Shown piece by piece: positions 52,798 through 60,412 of a stretch of DNA of 64,000 bases. Each line of letters begins with the position of its first letter. Positions within the stretch are counted from its first letter, which is position 1. Origin of the DNA: an uncultured Lachnospiraceae bacterium (GTDB taxonomy: Bacteria > Bacillota > Clostridia > Lachnospirales > Lachnospiraceae). A program made the position numbers and the translations under genes. The notes under the pieces are model-generated. The model saw nothing but the letters and a program-made list of their open reading frames with translations, searched no databases and was not told the origin of the DNA. The stretch is from the NCBI GenBank assembly GCA_904395885.1, contig CAJFOF010000039.1, forward strand, positions 62,001 through 126,000. Reading direction: 5' to 3'.

Positions 52798-53478
52798 ATG
52801 GTAAACGAGAAGTACTTGGAAGTAAAAGCAAATATCGAGAAATCCTGCGCGCGGGTCGGAAGAAAACCTGAGGAAGTGACCCTCATTGCAGTCAGCAAAA
52901 CAAAACCAATAGAACTGTTAAGGGAAGCATACGAAGCTGGGGCCAGAGATTTCGGAGAAAATAAGGTTCAGGAAATTTTGGAAAAAGGGCCGCAGATGCC
53001 GGATAACGCCAGGTTCCATATGATTGGCCATCTTCAGCGAAACAAGGTTCGTCAGGTGATTGGAAAAGCTGTTCTGATTCATTCCGTGGACTCTCTGCGC
53101 CTGGCGCGGCAAATTGAAGAAGATGCCGTGAAAATGGGAATCCTTGTGCCGGTGCTTTTAGAGGTAAATGTAGCCCGGGAAGAAAGTAAATTTGGTTTCT
53201 TTACAGAAGAAGTGGAGGCGGCAGTCCGAGAAATTGCTTCTCTTTCTCATATATCTGTGAAGGGATTGATGACAATTGCTCCATTTGTCGAAAATCCAGA
53301 AGAAAATCGAAAAGTTTTTCAGGAATTATATCAATTATCTGTTGACATCAAAAGTAAAAACATTGATAATGTTACTATGGGTGTGCTCTCCATGGGCATG
53401 TCCGGGGATTATGAGGTGGCCGTCGAAGAAGGCGCAACTATGGTCCGTGTAGGGACAAGCATTTTCGGCGCCCGCTGA
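52798..53478 (+). CDS. yggS: YggS/YlmE family PLP homeostasis protein
   Basis: A 226-residue single-domain PLP-binding TIM barrel. The PLP lysine is K34 in LIAVSKTKP. GARDFGENKVQEILEK, FHMIGHLQRNKVRQV, LLEVNVAREESKFGF and the phosphate-binding LSMGMSGDYEVAVEEGAT are diagnostic. The family controls cellular PLP and amino-acid balance and has no firm catalytic activity. It lies 25 bases before sepF, the ylmE-ylmF order of B. subtilis. Confidence 0.95.
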   Translation: MVNEKYLEVKANIEKSCARVGRKPEEVTLIAVSKTKPIELLREAYEAGARDFGENKVQEILEKGPQMPDNARFHMIGHLQRNKVRQVIGKAVLIHSVDSLRLARQIEEDAVKMGILVPVLLEVNVAREESKFGFFTEEVEAAVREIASLSHISVKGLMTIAPFVENPEENRKVFQELYQLSVDIKSKNIDNVTMGVLSMGMSGDYEVAVEEGATMVRVGTSIFGAR

Positions 53479-53503
53479 ATAAAAAGGATAGGAGAGAATT
53501 AGC

Positions 53504-54022
53504 ATGAGCCTGTTGAACAAACTGATGGAACTGACCCGTCTCAACGAAGAAGATGATGACGATTACTTTTTAGATGACGATGATTATGAGGATGAGAAGC
53601 CGGCGAGGCGTTCTGTGTTTTCCAGAAGCGGCCGGAATGAGGAGGAAGAAGAGGAGGAAGAACCGGCTGCCAGGCCTCGTTTTATGGGGACAAACCGCAA
53701 CACCGGGAAAGTGGTTCCGATGCGTCGGAGTATGGAAGTAACGATGATCAAACCAACCTCCATGGAAGATTCCAAAGAAATCTGCGATTATCTGCTGTCA
53801 GGTAAAGCTGTGGTTCTTAACATGGAAGGAATTCACACGGAGGTGGCTCAGAGAATTATTGATTTTACATCAGGAGCCACTTATTCAATGAGAGGAAATC
53901 TGCAGAAGATTTCCAGCTATATTTTTATTGCCACACCGGATTCTGTGGAGCTCTCGGGAGATTTTCAGGATCTTTTGACGGGTGGCGGCCTTGGGGCCGG
54001 CGGGCTCAATATCCATCTGTAA
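53504..54022 (+). CDS. sepF: Cell division protein SepF
   Basis: A 172-residue FtsZ-binding membrane anchor. The N-terminus (MSLLNKLMELTRLN) is an amphipathic lipid-binding helix. An acidic disordered linker follows, with runs of Glu and Asp (residues 12-55), then the SepF domain VTMIKPTSMEDSKEICDYLL, AVVLNMEGIHTEVAQRIIDF and SGATYSMRGNLQKISSYIFI. Polymers of this domain bind the FtsZ tail and shape the septum. ylmH follows at once, as in other Firmicutes. Confidence 0.95.
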   Translation: MSLLNKLMELTRLNEEDDDDYFLDDDDYEDEKPARRSVFSRSGRNEEEEEEEEPAARPRFMGTNRNTGKVVPMRRSMEVTMIKPTSMEDSKEICDYLLSGKAVVLNMEGIHTEVAQRIIDFTSGATYSMRGNLQKISSYIFIATPDSVELSGDFQDLLTGGGLGAGGLNIHL

Positions 54023-54050
54023 TGGTATAAGAGGATGGAGTTGCAGCCTT

Positions 54051-54806
54051 ATGGAAAAAGAAGAATTACTATTTCGGAAAAGAATCGGGGAGCTTGCCCG
54101 TATTTGTTATGAGCGGGATGTTCCGGTGCATACAGATTTTTTGACACTGAATGAGCAGACAATATTTCTGTCCCTGGTCCCTTCTCTTCCGCCGGTTCGC
54201 TATGAATTGACCGGCGGTTATGAGATGGCGGAGAGAAAGGTTGTTTGCTTTCTTCCTTCTTATGAGGAATCGCTTATGGAAGCTCCTTTTGTCTGTCTTT
54301 TGGCCCAGCCGGTAAACCTGCGCTTCGCTCAGGAACTGACCCATAGAGATTATTTGGGGGCAGTGATGAATCTGGGAATTGAGCGGGACAAGATTGGAGA
54401 CATATTGATTGAGGGAAAAGCCTGTCATATGTTCTGCATGGAAGATATGGCCGATTATCTGTGCCGCGAGATCCATTCAGTCGGGAGAACCAATCTGACA
54501 CTTTCTCGGGTTCCGGCAGAGGAATTGAAGATTGCACCGAGGTTTGAAAGGATCAGCGGAAGCGTAGCGTCCCTTCGTCTGGACTGTGTGCTGGCCCTGG
54601 TATGGAGATCTTCCAGAACGAAAATGACGCCCTATATTGAAGGGGAAAAAGTATTTGTAAATGGCCGCCTGGCTCTTTCCAACAGCCAGATACTGAAAGA
54701 GGGGGATGTTGTCTCCGTCCGTGGTTTGGGAAAGTTTGCGTACCGGGGAGTGGAGACGGAGACAAAAAAGGGGCGGCTGTTTATTGCAGTAGATCGATAT
54801 TGCTAA
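54051..54806 (+). CDS. ylmH: YlmH family RNA-binding protein (S4 domain)
   Basis: A 251-residue protein with an N-terminal YlmH domain (VHTDFLTLNEQTIFLSLVP, TGGYEMAERKVVCFLPSY, THRDYLGAVMNLGIERDKIG) and a C-terminal S4 RNA-binding domain (SLRLDCVLALVWRSSRTK, VFVNGRLALSNSQILKEGD). YlmH has been linked to rescue of stalled 50S subunits and to division by genomic position. ATG 54051 follows GGAG by 10 bases. A longer in-frame start at 53982 would overlap sepF and is not preferred. Confidence 0.93.
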   Translation: MEKEELLFRKRIGELARICYERDVPVHTDFLTLNEQTIFLSLVPSLPPVRYELTGGYEMAERKVVCFLPSYEESLMEAPFVCLLAQPVNLRFAQELTHRDYLGAVMNLGIERDKIGDILIEGKACHMFCMEDMADYLCREIHSVGRTNLTLSRVPAEELKIAPRFERISGSVASLRLDCVLALVWRSSRTKMTPYIEGEKVFVNGRLALSNSQILKEGDVVSVRGLGKFAYRGVETETKKGRLFIAVDRYC

Positions 54807-54832
54807 GAGACAAAAGCAGAAAGGAGCATGAT

Positions 54833-55924
54833 ATGGCTGGGAGATTAACCGTACATGACCGGCATCAAAAGCCAATTTACGATATAGTCCTGGAGCCTGA
54901 TTTCGGGCGTCTGAAGGAGGAGGTTTCTTTACTAAATTCCACTTCCAAAAAGCTGTGCATCGTGACAGATTCCAACGTAGCCGATCTCTATGGGCGGGAA
55001 GTCTTTGATATTCTGTCTGAGTGCAGCAAAATGGTTTCCATGTTCATATTTCCGGCCGGGGAGGATCATAAAAATCTGGACACGGTCAGAGAACTATATG
55101 AATTTCTGATACAAAAGCAATTTGAGAGAGGCGATATGCTGGTGGCTCTCGGAGGCGGAGTTACAGGAGACCTGTGCGGTTTTGCAGCCGCTACATATCT
55201 GCGCGGAGTTTCATTTATTCAGATTCCAACGACTCTCCTCTCTCAAGTTGACAGCAGCATTGGCGGAAAAACCGGTGTGGATTTCGACTCTTATAAAAAT
55301 ATGGTAGGTGCCTTCCATATGCCGCGGCTGGTATATACGAACCTGTCAACATTAAAAACTTTGGATGATGAGCAGTTTGCCTCTGGAATGGGGGAGGTCA
55401 TCAAACACGGACTGATTAAGAACCGGGACTATTATAATTGGCTGGCAGACCGGGCAGCATCAATCAATGGCCGCAATCTGGCTGATTGTGAGACGATGAT
55501 TCTGGAAAGCAATCGAATCAAGCGGGACGTAGTGGAAAAAGATCCGAGAGAGCAGGGGGAGCGGGCCCTTCTTAATTTTGGTCATACTTTGGGACACGCG
55601 ATAGAAAAGCTGAAAGGGTTCACCCTTCTCCACGGGCACTGTGTCGCTTTGGGATGTGTAGCGGCATGTGCAATCAGTGTCAGCAGAGGGGATTTGACAG
55701 AAGATGATATGAGGGGAGTCTGTGAGACTCTGGAGAAATACCGTCTTCCTGTAGAGACCGGAGGTCTGGCAGTTCAGGAAGTAATTCAGGCGACGAAACA
55801 CGATAAAAAAATGGATGGCGGTACGATTAAGTTCATTTTGCTGAAAACTTTGGGAGAAGCCTGTATAGACAGAAATGTTACTGAGGGCGAAATGAAGCTG
55901 GGGTTGGAGGCTATTATCCGATGA
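54833..55924 (+). CDS. aroB: 3-dehydroquinate synthase
   Basis: A 363-residue NAD- and zinc-dependent enzyme that converts DAHP to 3-dehydroquinate, the second step of the shikimate pathway. NAD-binding GGGVTGDLCGFAAATYLRG, IPTTLLSQVDSSIGGKTGVD, the zinc ligands in NFGHTLGHAIE and LLHGHCVALG, and KHDKKMDGGTIKFILL are all present. Length is standard. ATG 54833 follows AAGGAG by 6 bases. It overlaps lspA by 4 bases. No other aro genes are near, so it is separated from its pathway. Confidence 0.95.
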   Translation: MAGRLTVHDRHQKPIYDIVLEPDFGRLKEEVSLLNSTSKKLCIVTDSNVADLYGREVFDILSECSKMVSMFIFPAGEDHKNLDTVRELYEFLIQKQFERGDMLVALGGGVTGDLCGFAAATYLRGVSFIQIPTTLLSQVDSSIGGKTGVDFDSYKNMVGAFHMPRLVYTNLSTLKTLDDEQFASGMGEVIKHGLIKNRDYYNWLADRAASINGRNLADCETMILESNRIKRDVVEKDPREQGERALLNFGHTLGHAIEKLKGFTLLHGHCVALGCVAACAISVSRGDLTEDDMRGVCETLEKYRLPVETGGLAVQEVIQATKHDKKMDGGTIKFILLKTLGEACIDRNVTEGEMKLGLEAIIR

Positions 55925-56454
55925 ATACCAAAATCAAACAGGTGGCAGGGTTCCTGATCAGCTCTGCCATTTTGATTCTATTAGATCAGTGGACAAAGAG
56001 CCTGGCAGTGCAGTATCTGAAGGATCAGCCGGGGAAGCCGATAATAGACGGAGTCTTTGAACTGCTTTATTCAGAAAACCGTGGGGCAGCTTTCAGTATC
56101 CTGCAGGGACGGCAGGGGTTTCTGTTTGTCATAACGGCTGTTGTCCTTATTTTTGTAGGTTATATTTTAGTGAAAATGCCGGCCAGGAGACGGTATTTAC
56201 CGCTGATGGCCTGTCTGGTTCTTCTGTTTTCCGGAGCTGTAGGCAATATGATTGACAGGCTTAGCCAGGGATATGTGGTCGATTTTCTGTATTTTTCTCT
56301 GATTAACTTTCCGATTTTTAATGTGGCCGATATTTACGTTACCAGCGCTGCGGCCCTGTCTCTGATTTTGATGCTCTGGTATTATAAAGAGGAAGAATTG
56401 GAAGTCTTTTCCTTTTCTGCCAAACACCATTCCAGAAAGGAGTCAGAGTCTTGA
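55921..56454 (+). CDS. lspA: Lipoprotein signal peptidase (signal peptidase II)
   Basis: A 177-residue membrane aspartyl protease with four spans that removes signal peptides from prolipoproteins. The catalytic aspartates lie in GNMIDRLSQGYVVDFL and FPIFNVADIYV. ILLDQWTKSLAV and YSENRGAAFSIL are further family motifs. A charged C-terminal tail of about 25 residues is extra. Its substrates in this window include the YerB-like and DD-carboxypeptidase lipoproteins. It is coupled to aroB and the RluA gene by 4-base overlaps. Confidence 0.95.
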   Translation: MNTKIKQVAGFLISSAILILLDQWTKSLAVQYLKDQPGKPIIDGVFELLYSENRGAAFSILQGRQGFLFVITAVVLIFVGYILVKMPARRRYLPLMACLVLLFSGAVGNMIDRLSQGYVVDFLYFSLINFPIFNVADIYVTSAAALSLILMLWYYKEEELEVFSFSAKHHSRKESES

Positions 56455-57359
56455 GACGGGAATTTCTGGTTGAGGAGGAGGAACAGGACATCCGGATCGA
56501 TAAGTATCTGGCAGGAGTATGCAATGTGTCACGCTCCTACCTTCAAAAGCTGCTGAAAGACGGCCTGGTTCTGGTAGAAGGAGCTCCCATAAAGGGAAGC
56601 TATAAGGTAAATGAAGGGGATCGGATTCTGGTGGATCTGCCGGAGGCCGTGGAACCGGAGATTGCCGCAGAGCCTATGGACTTAGATATTTTATATGAAG
56701 ACGAGGACATTCTGCTGGTCAATAAGCCGAAAAATATGGTGGTTCATCCGGCGGCAGGCCACTATACCGGCACGCTGGTCAATGGGCTGATGGATCACTG
56801 CCGGGGAAATCTTTCGGGGATCAACGGTGTGCTGCGCCCTGGAATTGTTCACCGAATTGACAAAGATACTACGGGGGTATTGATCGTCTGCAAAAACGAT
56901 CAGGCCCACCAGTCGATAGCCGCCCAGCTCAAGGCTCATTCGATAACCAGAAAGTATTATGCAATCGTCCACGGCAATCTGAAAGACGATGAGGGGACGG
57001 TGGATGCCCCTATCGGCCGTCATCCGACAGATAGAAAGAAAATGGCGGTCAATTATAAAAATGGCAAGCCAGCCATCACTCATTATCAGGTTCTGCGTCG
57101 ACTGAATGGCTATACGTTTATCGAGTGCCGTCTGGAAACAGGCAGGACGCATCAGATTCGTGTCCATATGGCCAGTCTTGGTCATCCGCTTTTGGGGGAT
57201 GCGGTCTATGGTCCTGCAAAATGTCCGGTTCCGGGATTGGAGGGGCAGACACTCCATGCCGGCATCCTGGGGGTTGTTCACCCCAGAACCGGAGAGTATA
57301 TGGAATTTTCGGCACCGCTGCCCGAGTATTTTGCAACTCTCCTGGAAAGGTTAGCCTAG
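56451..57359 (+). CDS. RluA-family 23S rRNA pseudouridine synthase (RluD-like)
   Basis: A 302-residue pseudouridine synthase. Residues 14-75 are an S4 RNA-binding domain (IRIDKYLAGVCNVSRSYLQK, LVLVEGAPIKGSYKV). The catalytic domain has GIVHRIDKDTTGVLIVCKND, with the nucleophilic aspartate in HRIDKDTTG. Later, RLETGRTHQIRVHMASLGHP completes the RluA pattern. RluD modifies helix 69 of 23S rRNA; the exact target here is assumed. Translation starts at TTG with AAAGGAG upstream, overlapping lspA by 4 bases, a common lspA-rluD arrangement. Confidence 0.93.
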   Translation: MRREFLVEEEEQDIRIDKYLAGVCNVSRSYLQKLLKDGLVLVEGAPIKGSYKVNEGDRILVDLPEAVEPEIAAEPMDLDILYEDEDILLVNKPKNMVVHPAAGHYTGTLVNGLMDHCRGNLSGINGVLRPGIVHRIDKDTTGVLIVCKNDQAHQSIAAQLKAHSITRKYYAIVHGNLKDDEGTVDAPIGRHPTDRKKMAVNYKNGKPAITHYQVLRRLNGYTFIECRLETGRTHQIRVHMASLGHPLLGDAVYGPAKCPVPGLEGQTLHAGILGVVHPRTGEYMEFSAPLPEYFATLLERLA

Positions 57360-57440
57360 CTGCCCTGTGCCTGAACTGTTATGACAAATTACGGCAATTG
57401 TTAAAAAATAGCATATATTTGATATTTTTTACAGTTTATA

Positions 57441-57469
57441 TATACTTTTAATGAACTTTGTAGTATAAT
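57441..57469 (+). promoter_or_regulatory. Possible promoter before the cytidylate-kinase-like gene
   Basis: A perfect TATAAT at 57464-57469 lies in a very AT-rich gap, but the -35 at 57441-57446 (TATACT) is weak. Confidence 0.4.
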
Positions 57470-57528
57470 ATAACAAAATAAGACTGCATTTGTTTGGCGG
57501 CAGTGTGTGGGCGAAAGGAGAGAGAACT

Positions 57529-58164
57529 ATGAATGGAAACTTAGTTATTACAATTGGACGGCAATGTGGGAGCGCCGGGCGTCAGATTGGACAGGAAATT
57601 GCCAGACAGCTTGGTATTAAATGCTACGATAAGGAGTTGCTGTCTCTGGCTGCCAAGAACAGTGGTCTGTGTCAGGAACTTTTTGAAACTCATGATGAAA
57701 AGCCTACCAGCAGTTTTCTGTACTCACTGGTTATGGACACGTATTCTCTGGGGTATACGACTTCGGCTTATATGGATATGCCTATTAATCATAAAGTATT
57801 TCTCGCTCAGTTTGACACGATTAAGAAGCTGGCGGATGAGGAATCCTGTGTAATTGTAGGAAGATGTGCGGATTATGCTCTTGCAGATTATCCGAATGTG
57901 GCCACTGTGTTTATCAGCGGAGATGAGCCAGACAAGATTAAACATCTGATGAAAATGTATAATGTTGACGAGGCAAAGGCTCGCGATATTATGATCAAGA
58001 CCGATAAGAAGCGTTCCAGCTATTACAATTACTATTCCAGCAAAAAATGGTCCGATGCCCGGAGTTATGATCTTTGTGTCAACAGCAGCACATTGGGATT
58101 TGACGGGACTGTAAAACTGATCATTGATTTTGCAAAGGCTAAGGAGCAGTGGAAAAACCGCTGA
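57529..58164 (+). CDS. Cytidylate kinase-like family protein
   Basis: A 211-residue P-loop protein of the cytidylate-kinase-like family. The N-terminus VITIGRQCGSAGRQIGQEIA is the variant Walker A (GRQxGSxGRxIG) followed by KCYDKELLSLAAKNSG. Later segments are SCVIVGRCADYALADYPNVA and the arginine-rich lid DKKRSSYYNYYSSKKWSDAR. Members are common in Clostridia but their true substrate is unknown; a second, standard cmk is usually present elsewhere. ATG 57529 follows AAAGGAG; an in-frame ATG at 57490 is not preferred. It has its own terminator. Confidence 0.88.
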   Translation: MNGNLVITIGRQCGSAGRQIGQEIARQLGIKCYDKELLSLAAKNSGLCQELFETHDEKPTSSFLYSLVMDTYSLGYTTSAYMDMPINHKVFLAQFDTIKKLADEESCVIVGRCADYALADYPNVATVFISGDEPDKIKHLMKMYNVDEAKARDIMIKTDKKRSSYYNYYSSKKWSDARSYDLCVNSSTLGFDGTVKLIIDFAKAKEQWKNR

Positions 58165-58184
58165 CATTTCATCCGTTTAATAGG

Positions 58185-58220
58185 AAGCCAGTTTTCATAT
58201 TCGTGGAAACTGGCTTTTTT
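58185..58220 (+). terminator. Rho-independent terminator
   Basis: AAGCCAGTTTTC at 58185-58196 pairs with GGAAACTGGCTT at 58205-58216 and is followed by T residues. It ends the cytidylate-kinase-like gene. Confidence 0.88.
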
Positions 58221-58300
58221 GATGGAGATATACGGCATGTTGTGTTGCAAAATCTTAAATATTTTGTAAAAAATACACGCTGTTATTATTTGGTTGCTTA

Positions 58301-58309
58301 TGCTATACT
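58301..58309 (+). promoter_or_regulatory. Extended -10 promoter for the NlpC/P60 gene
   Basis: TGCTATACT at 58301-58309 fits TGnTATAnT, an extended -10, with no good -35. The predicted start near 58316 coincides with the base of a long hairpin. Confidence 0.4.
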
Positions 58310-58315
58310 ATTATG

Positions 58316-58369
58316 GTCGAGTGTACAGGGGAGATACGTCTTGGGTGATGTATGCCCCTGTATATTGAC
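58316..58369 (+). other. Long hairpin in the 5' leader of the NlpC/P60 gene
   Basis: TACAGGGG at 58324-58331 pairs with CCCCTGTA at 58355-58362, and the stem continues outward through wobble pairs and one bulged G to GTC at 58316-58318 with GAC at 58367-58369. An inner ATAC/GTAT stem caps it. No T run follows, so it is not a terminator. It does not match any riboswitch consensus I know, including the c-di-AMP class often found before such genes. Confidence 0.55.
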
Positions 58370-58418
58370 GCTATGGTGCCTGTTGGACATAATTTGATTT
58401 AAGGCGGTACAATTTTAC

Positions 58419-60377
58419 ATGGCAATTTGGAACCCAAAGACTTTCAAGAAGATATTAAATAATAAAGGACAGGCAGCTTCGGCTATTATTTTAACTGTTT
58501 TAGGCCTTGTAACAGCGAATTTGGCAGAAAATTATCAGTCCCCTCTTGATCAGCAGGAGCAGGCTCAGACGACAACGGATGAGGTATCTAATGTCAAAGA
58601 AACTGAGGAAACGATTCAGCAGGCAGCCGCTGAGACAGAAACAATCGTGGAAGAAATTTATGAGCCGTCCCTCACCATGTTAAATCTTGCCTACTACTTT
58701 CCAGAGGGAGCAGATCAGTCAAATGTGATGGAAAGCTATGCAGGGCAGGTTTATCAGGATTTGACTGTGAAGGAATCGGAATGGATCGGTTCGATTTATG
58801 ATTTAGCTGAGACGAAACCTTCGGCTATGGCTTCACAATTAGGAAAAGACGCTTCTTCTGTTTACGGCAGATATAATCCTAGTGACAGTGGGCAGGATCC
58901 GGATGATCCCAGTACATGGGTCATAAGCGATTGGAAAAAAGTCAATATTTCTTTTTACAATGGGGATGGAACACCTCTGAGGAGTTATTCCAATGTAAAA
59001 GATATTTTGTCAATGGCCAGCGTCTATACATACATGACGGATCCGATGGACACAGAACTGTTCGAGAACTATTCAGAGCAGTTATGGGAAGCATCTCACA
59101 GCTATACTGTGTCCATGAGTGATGTTTATTACTGTGATGGCTGCCTGAATAAAACGGAGGAAGAGCTTTTGGCAGAACAGGAGGAAGAAGAGCTGTCAGT
59201 GTCTGCCAATCTCTCTGACAGCAGAGAGATTGCATCGGAAACTTCCAAAGAGACAGAGATATTGGAACGTGATTCTAATACAGAGGAAACAGAGCAGCGA
59301 CCGGAATCCCTGCAATCTAGCGGAGAATCAGAATTTCATAAGGAGCCGGACGATCTGATTGGCAGCACAGAGGCTGCGACCAACGAAGAGGAGGAGCCAA
59401 TAGCCAAGACGATTCGGAAAAGCACGGTTGACCCGACTCAATGGGATCATGTGGGGCCTGGGGAGGAAGCAATCGCAACTCCCGGAAATGCAAATAGCAC
59501 AGAAGAAACGAATCTGGCTGCAGAGGTTTCTCTGGAGAGGGCTGTGGAAGAAGGCGAAGATCTATCAGAAGCAAGCTCAGAGAAGCCGGCTGCTATCGAA
59601 AAATCGAATCAGACAACCTCTGTCGGTAACTGTCCTGGCCATGTGGACTTGAATATTTCTATTCGCGTATTAAGGCTTGATGAAAGCAAGGGCTTGCCAA
59701 CCATCGACAAGATCGGAAACGCCGCTCCTGCGAACTTAGAAGAAACGGAGACTGGCGAGGAGGAAACCCAGAGATGGAGTGGATGGAATGAGGAGACGCT
59801 TCAGGCGGCAAGAGAAATTGCCGGTCAGGACTGGTATCAACAATACGGTTTGAGCATTTCTTCAATCCACATGAGAGATGCCCTTTCTGCGGAAGAAATA
59901 CAGGAATATATGGATGGCCTGCCTGACGGCCTGTCTCAGGAGCGCAGGGAGATTGTTCAGTTTGCCCTTTCTTCTGTAGGAAAGATTCCTTACTATTGGG
60001 GCGGAAAAGCCTCCGCGCCAGGTTATGAGGGGAACTCTTTCGGGACATTGGTTGAATCGGATGTTGATGGAAGAATATTGAAAGGGCTGGATTGTTCCGG
60101 CTGGATTAACTGGGTGTACTGGTCTGTCACCGGAGAACCTTTGGCAGGACAGAGTACCAGCAGTTTGGCACTTTGCGGCAGACCGATCAAACGGGAAGAG
60201 TTACAGCCGGGAGATATTGTCTTAAAAACAGGGACCGGTGCTCATGTGGTTATGTTTTTAGAATGGGCGGAGAATGGTCAGATGCTGGTTATACATGAGT
60301 CCAGTACGGCTGTAAATAACGTTACGCTGAAAGTTATGGAAGCAGATTGGCCCTATTACAGAAATTTGCTGGACTGA
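58419..60377 (+). CDS. Membrane-anchored NlpC/P60 peptidoglycan hydrolase
   Basis: A 652-residue protein with an N-terminal membrane segment (AASAIILTVLGLVTANLA). A first folded region (about residues 85-255) is of unknown family and ends in VYYCDGCLNKTEEELLAEQ. A long Glu/Ser-rich disordered linker follows (about 255-410) with a Gly-Pro-Gly motif, then a C-terminal NlpC/P60 domain. The catalytic cysteine is in LDCSGWINWVYW near residue 558 and the histidine in GAHVVMFL near 609. These enzymes cut D-Glu to diamino-acid bonds in wall stem peptides. AAGGCGG precedes the ATG. It lies 35 bases before the LCP gene. Confidence 0.85.
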   Translation: MAIWNPKTFKKILNNKGQAASAIILTVLGLVTANLAENYQSPLDQQEQAQTTTDEVSNVKETEETIQQAAAETETIVEEIYEPSLTMLNLAYYFPEGADQSNVMESYAGQVYQDLTVKESEWIGSIYDLAETKPSAMASQLGKDASSVYGRYNPSDSGQDPDDPSTWVISDWKKVNISFYNGDGTPLRSYSNVKDILSMASVYTYMTDPMDTELFENYSEQLWEASHSYTVSMSDVYYCDGCLNKTEEELLAEQEEEELSVSANLSDSREIASETSKETEILERDSNTEETEQRPESLQSSGESEFHKEPDDLIGSTEAATNEEEEPIAKTIRKSTVDPTQWDHVGPGEEAIATPGNANSTEETNLAAEVSLERAVEEGEDLSEASSEKPAAIEKSNQTTSVGNCPGHVDLNISIRVLRLDESKGLPTIDKIGNAAPANLEETETGEEETQRWSGWNEETLQAAREIAGQDWYQQYGLSISSIHMRDALSAEEIQEYMDGLPDGLSQERREIVQFALSSVGKIPYYWGGKASAPGYEGNSFGTLVESDVDGRILKGLDCSGWINWVYWSVTGEPLAGQSTSSLALCGRPIKREELQPGDIVLKTGTGAHVVMFLEWAENGQMLVIHESSTAVNNVTLKVMEADWPYYRNLLD

Positions 60378-60412
60378 TTTCATAAGATCACAATTTGGGA
60401 GGAATTTTTACC

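Noticed and set aside
58149-58397. An 82-codon + strand open frame between the kinase-like and NlpC/P60 genes
   Set aside because: It crosses a clear terminator, a promoter and a leader hairpin, so it is not a gene.
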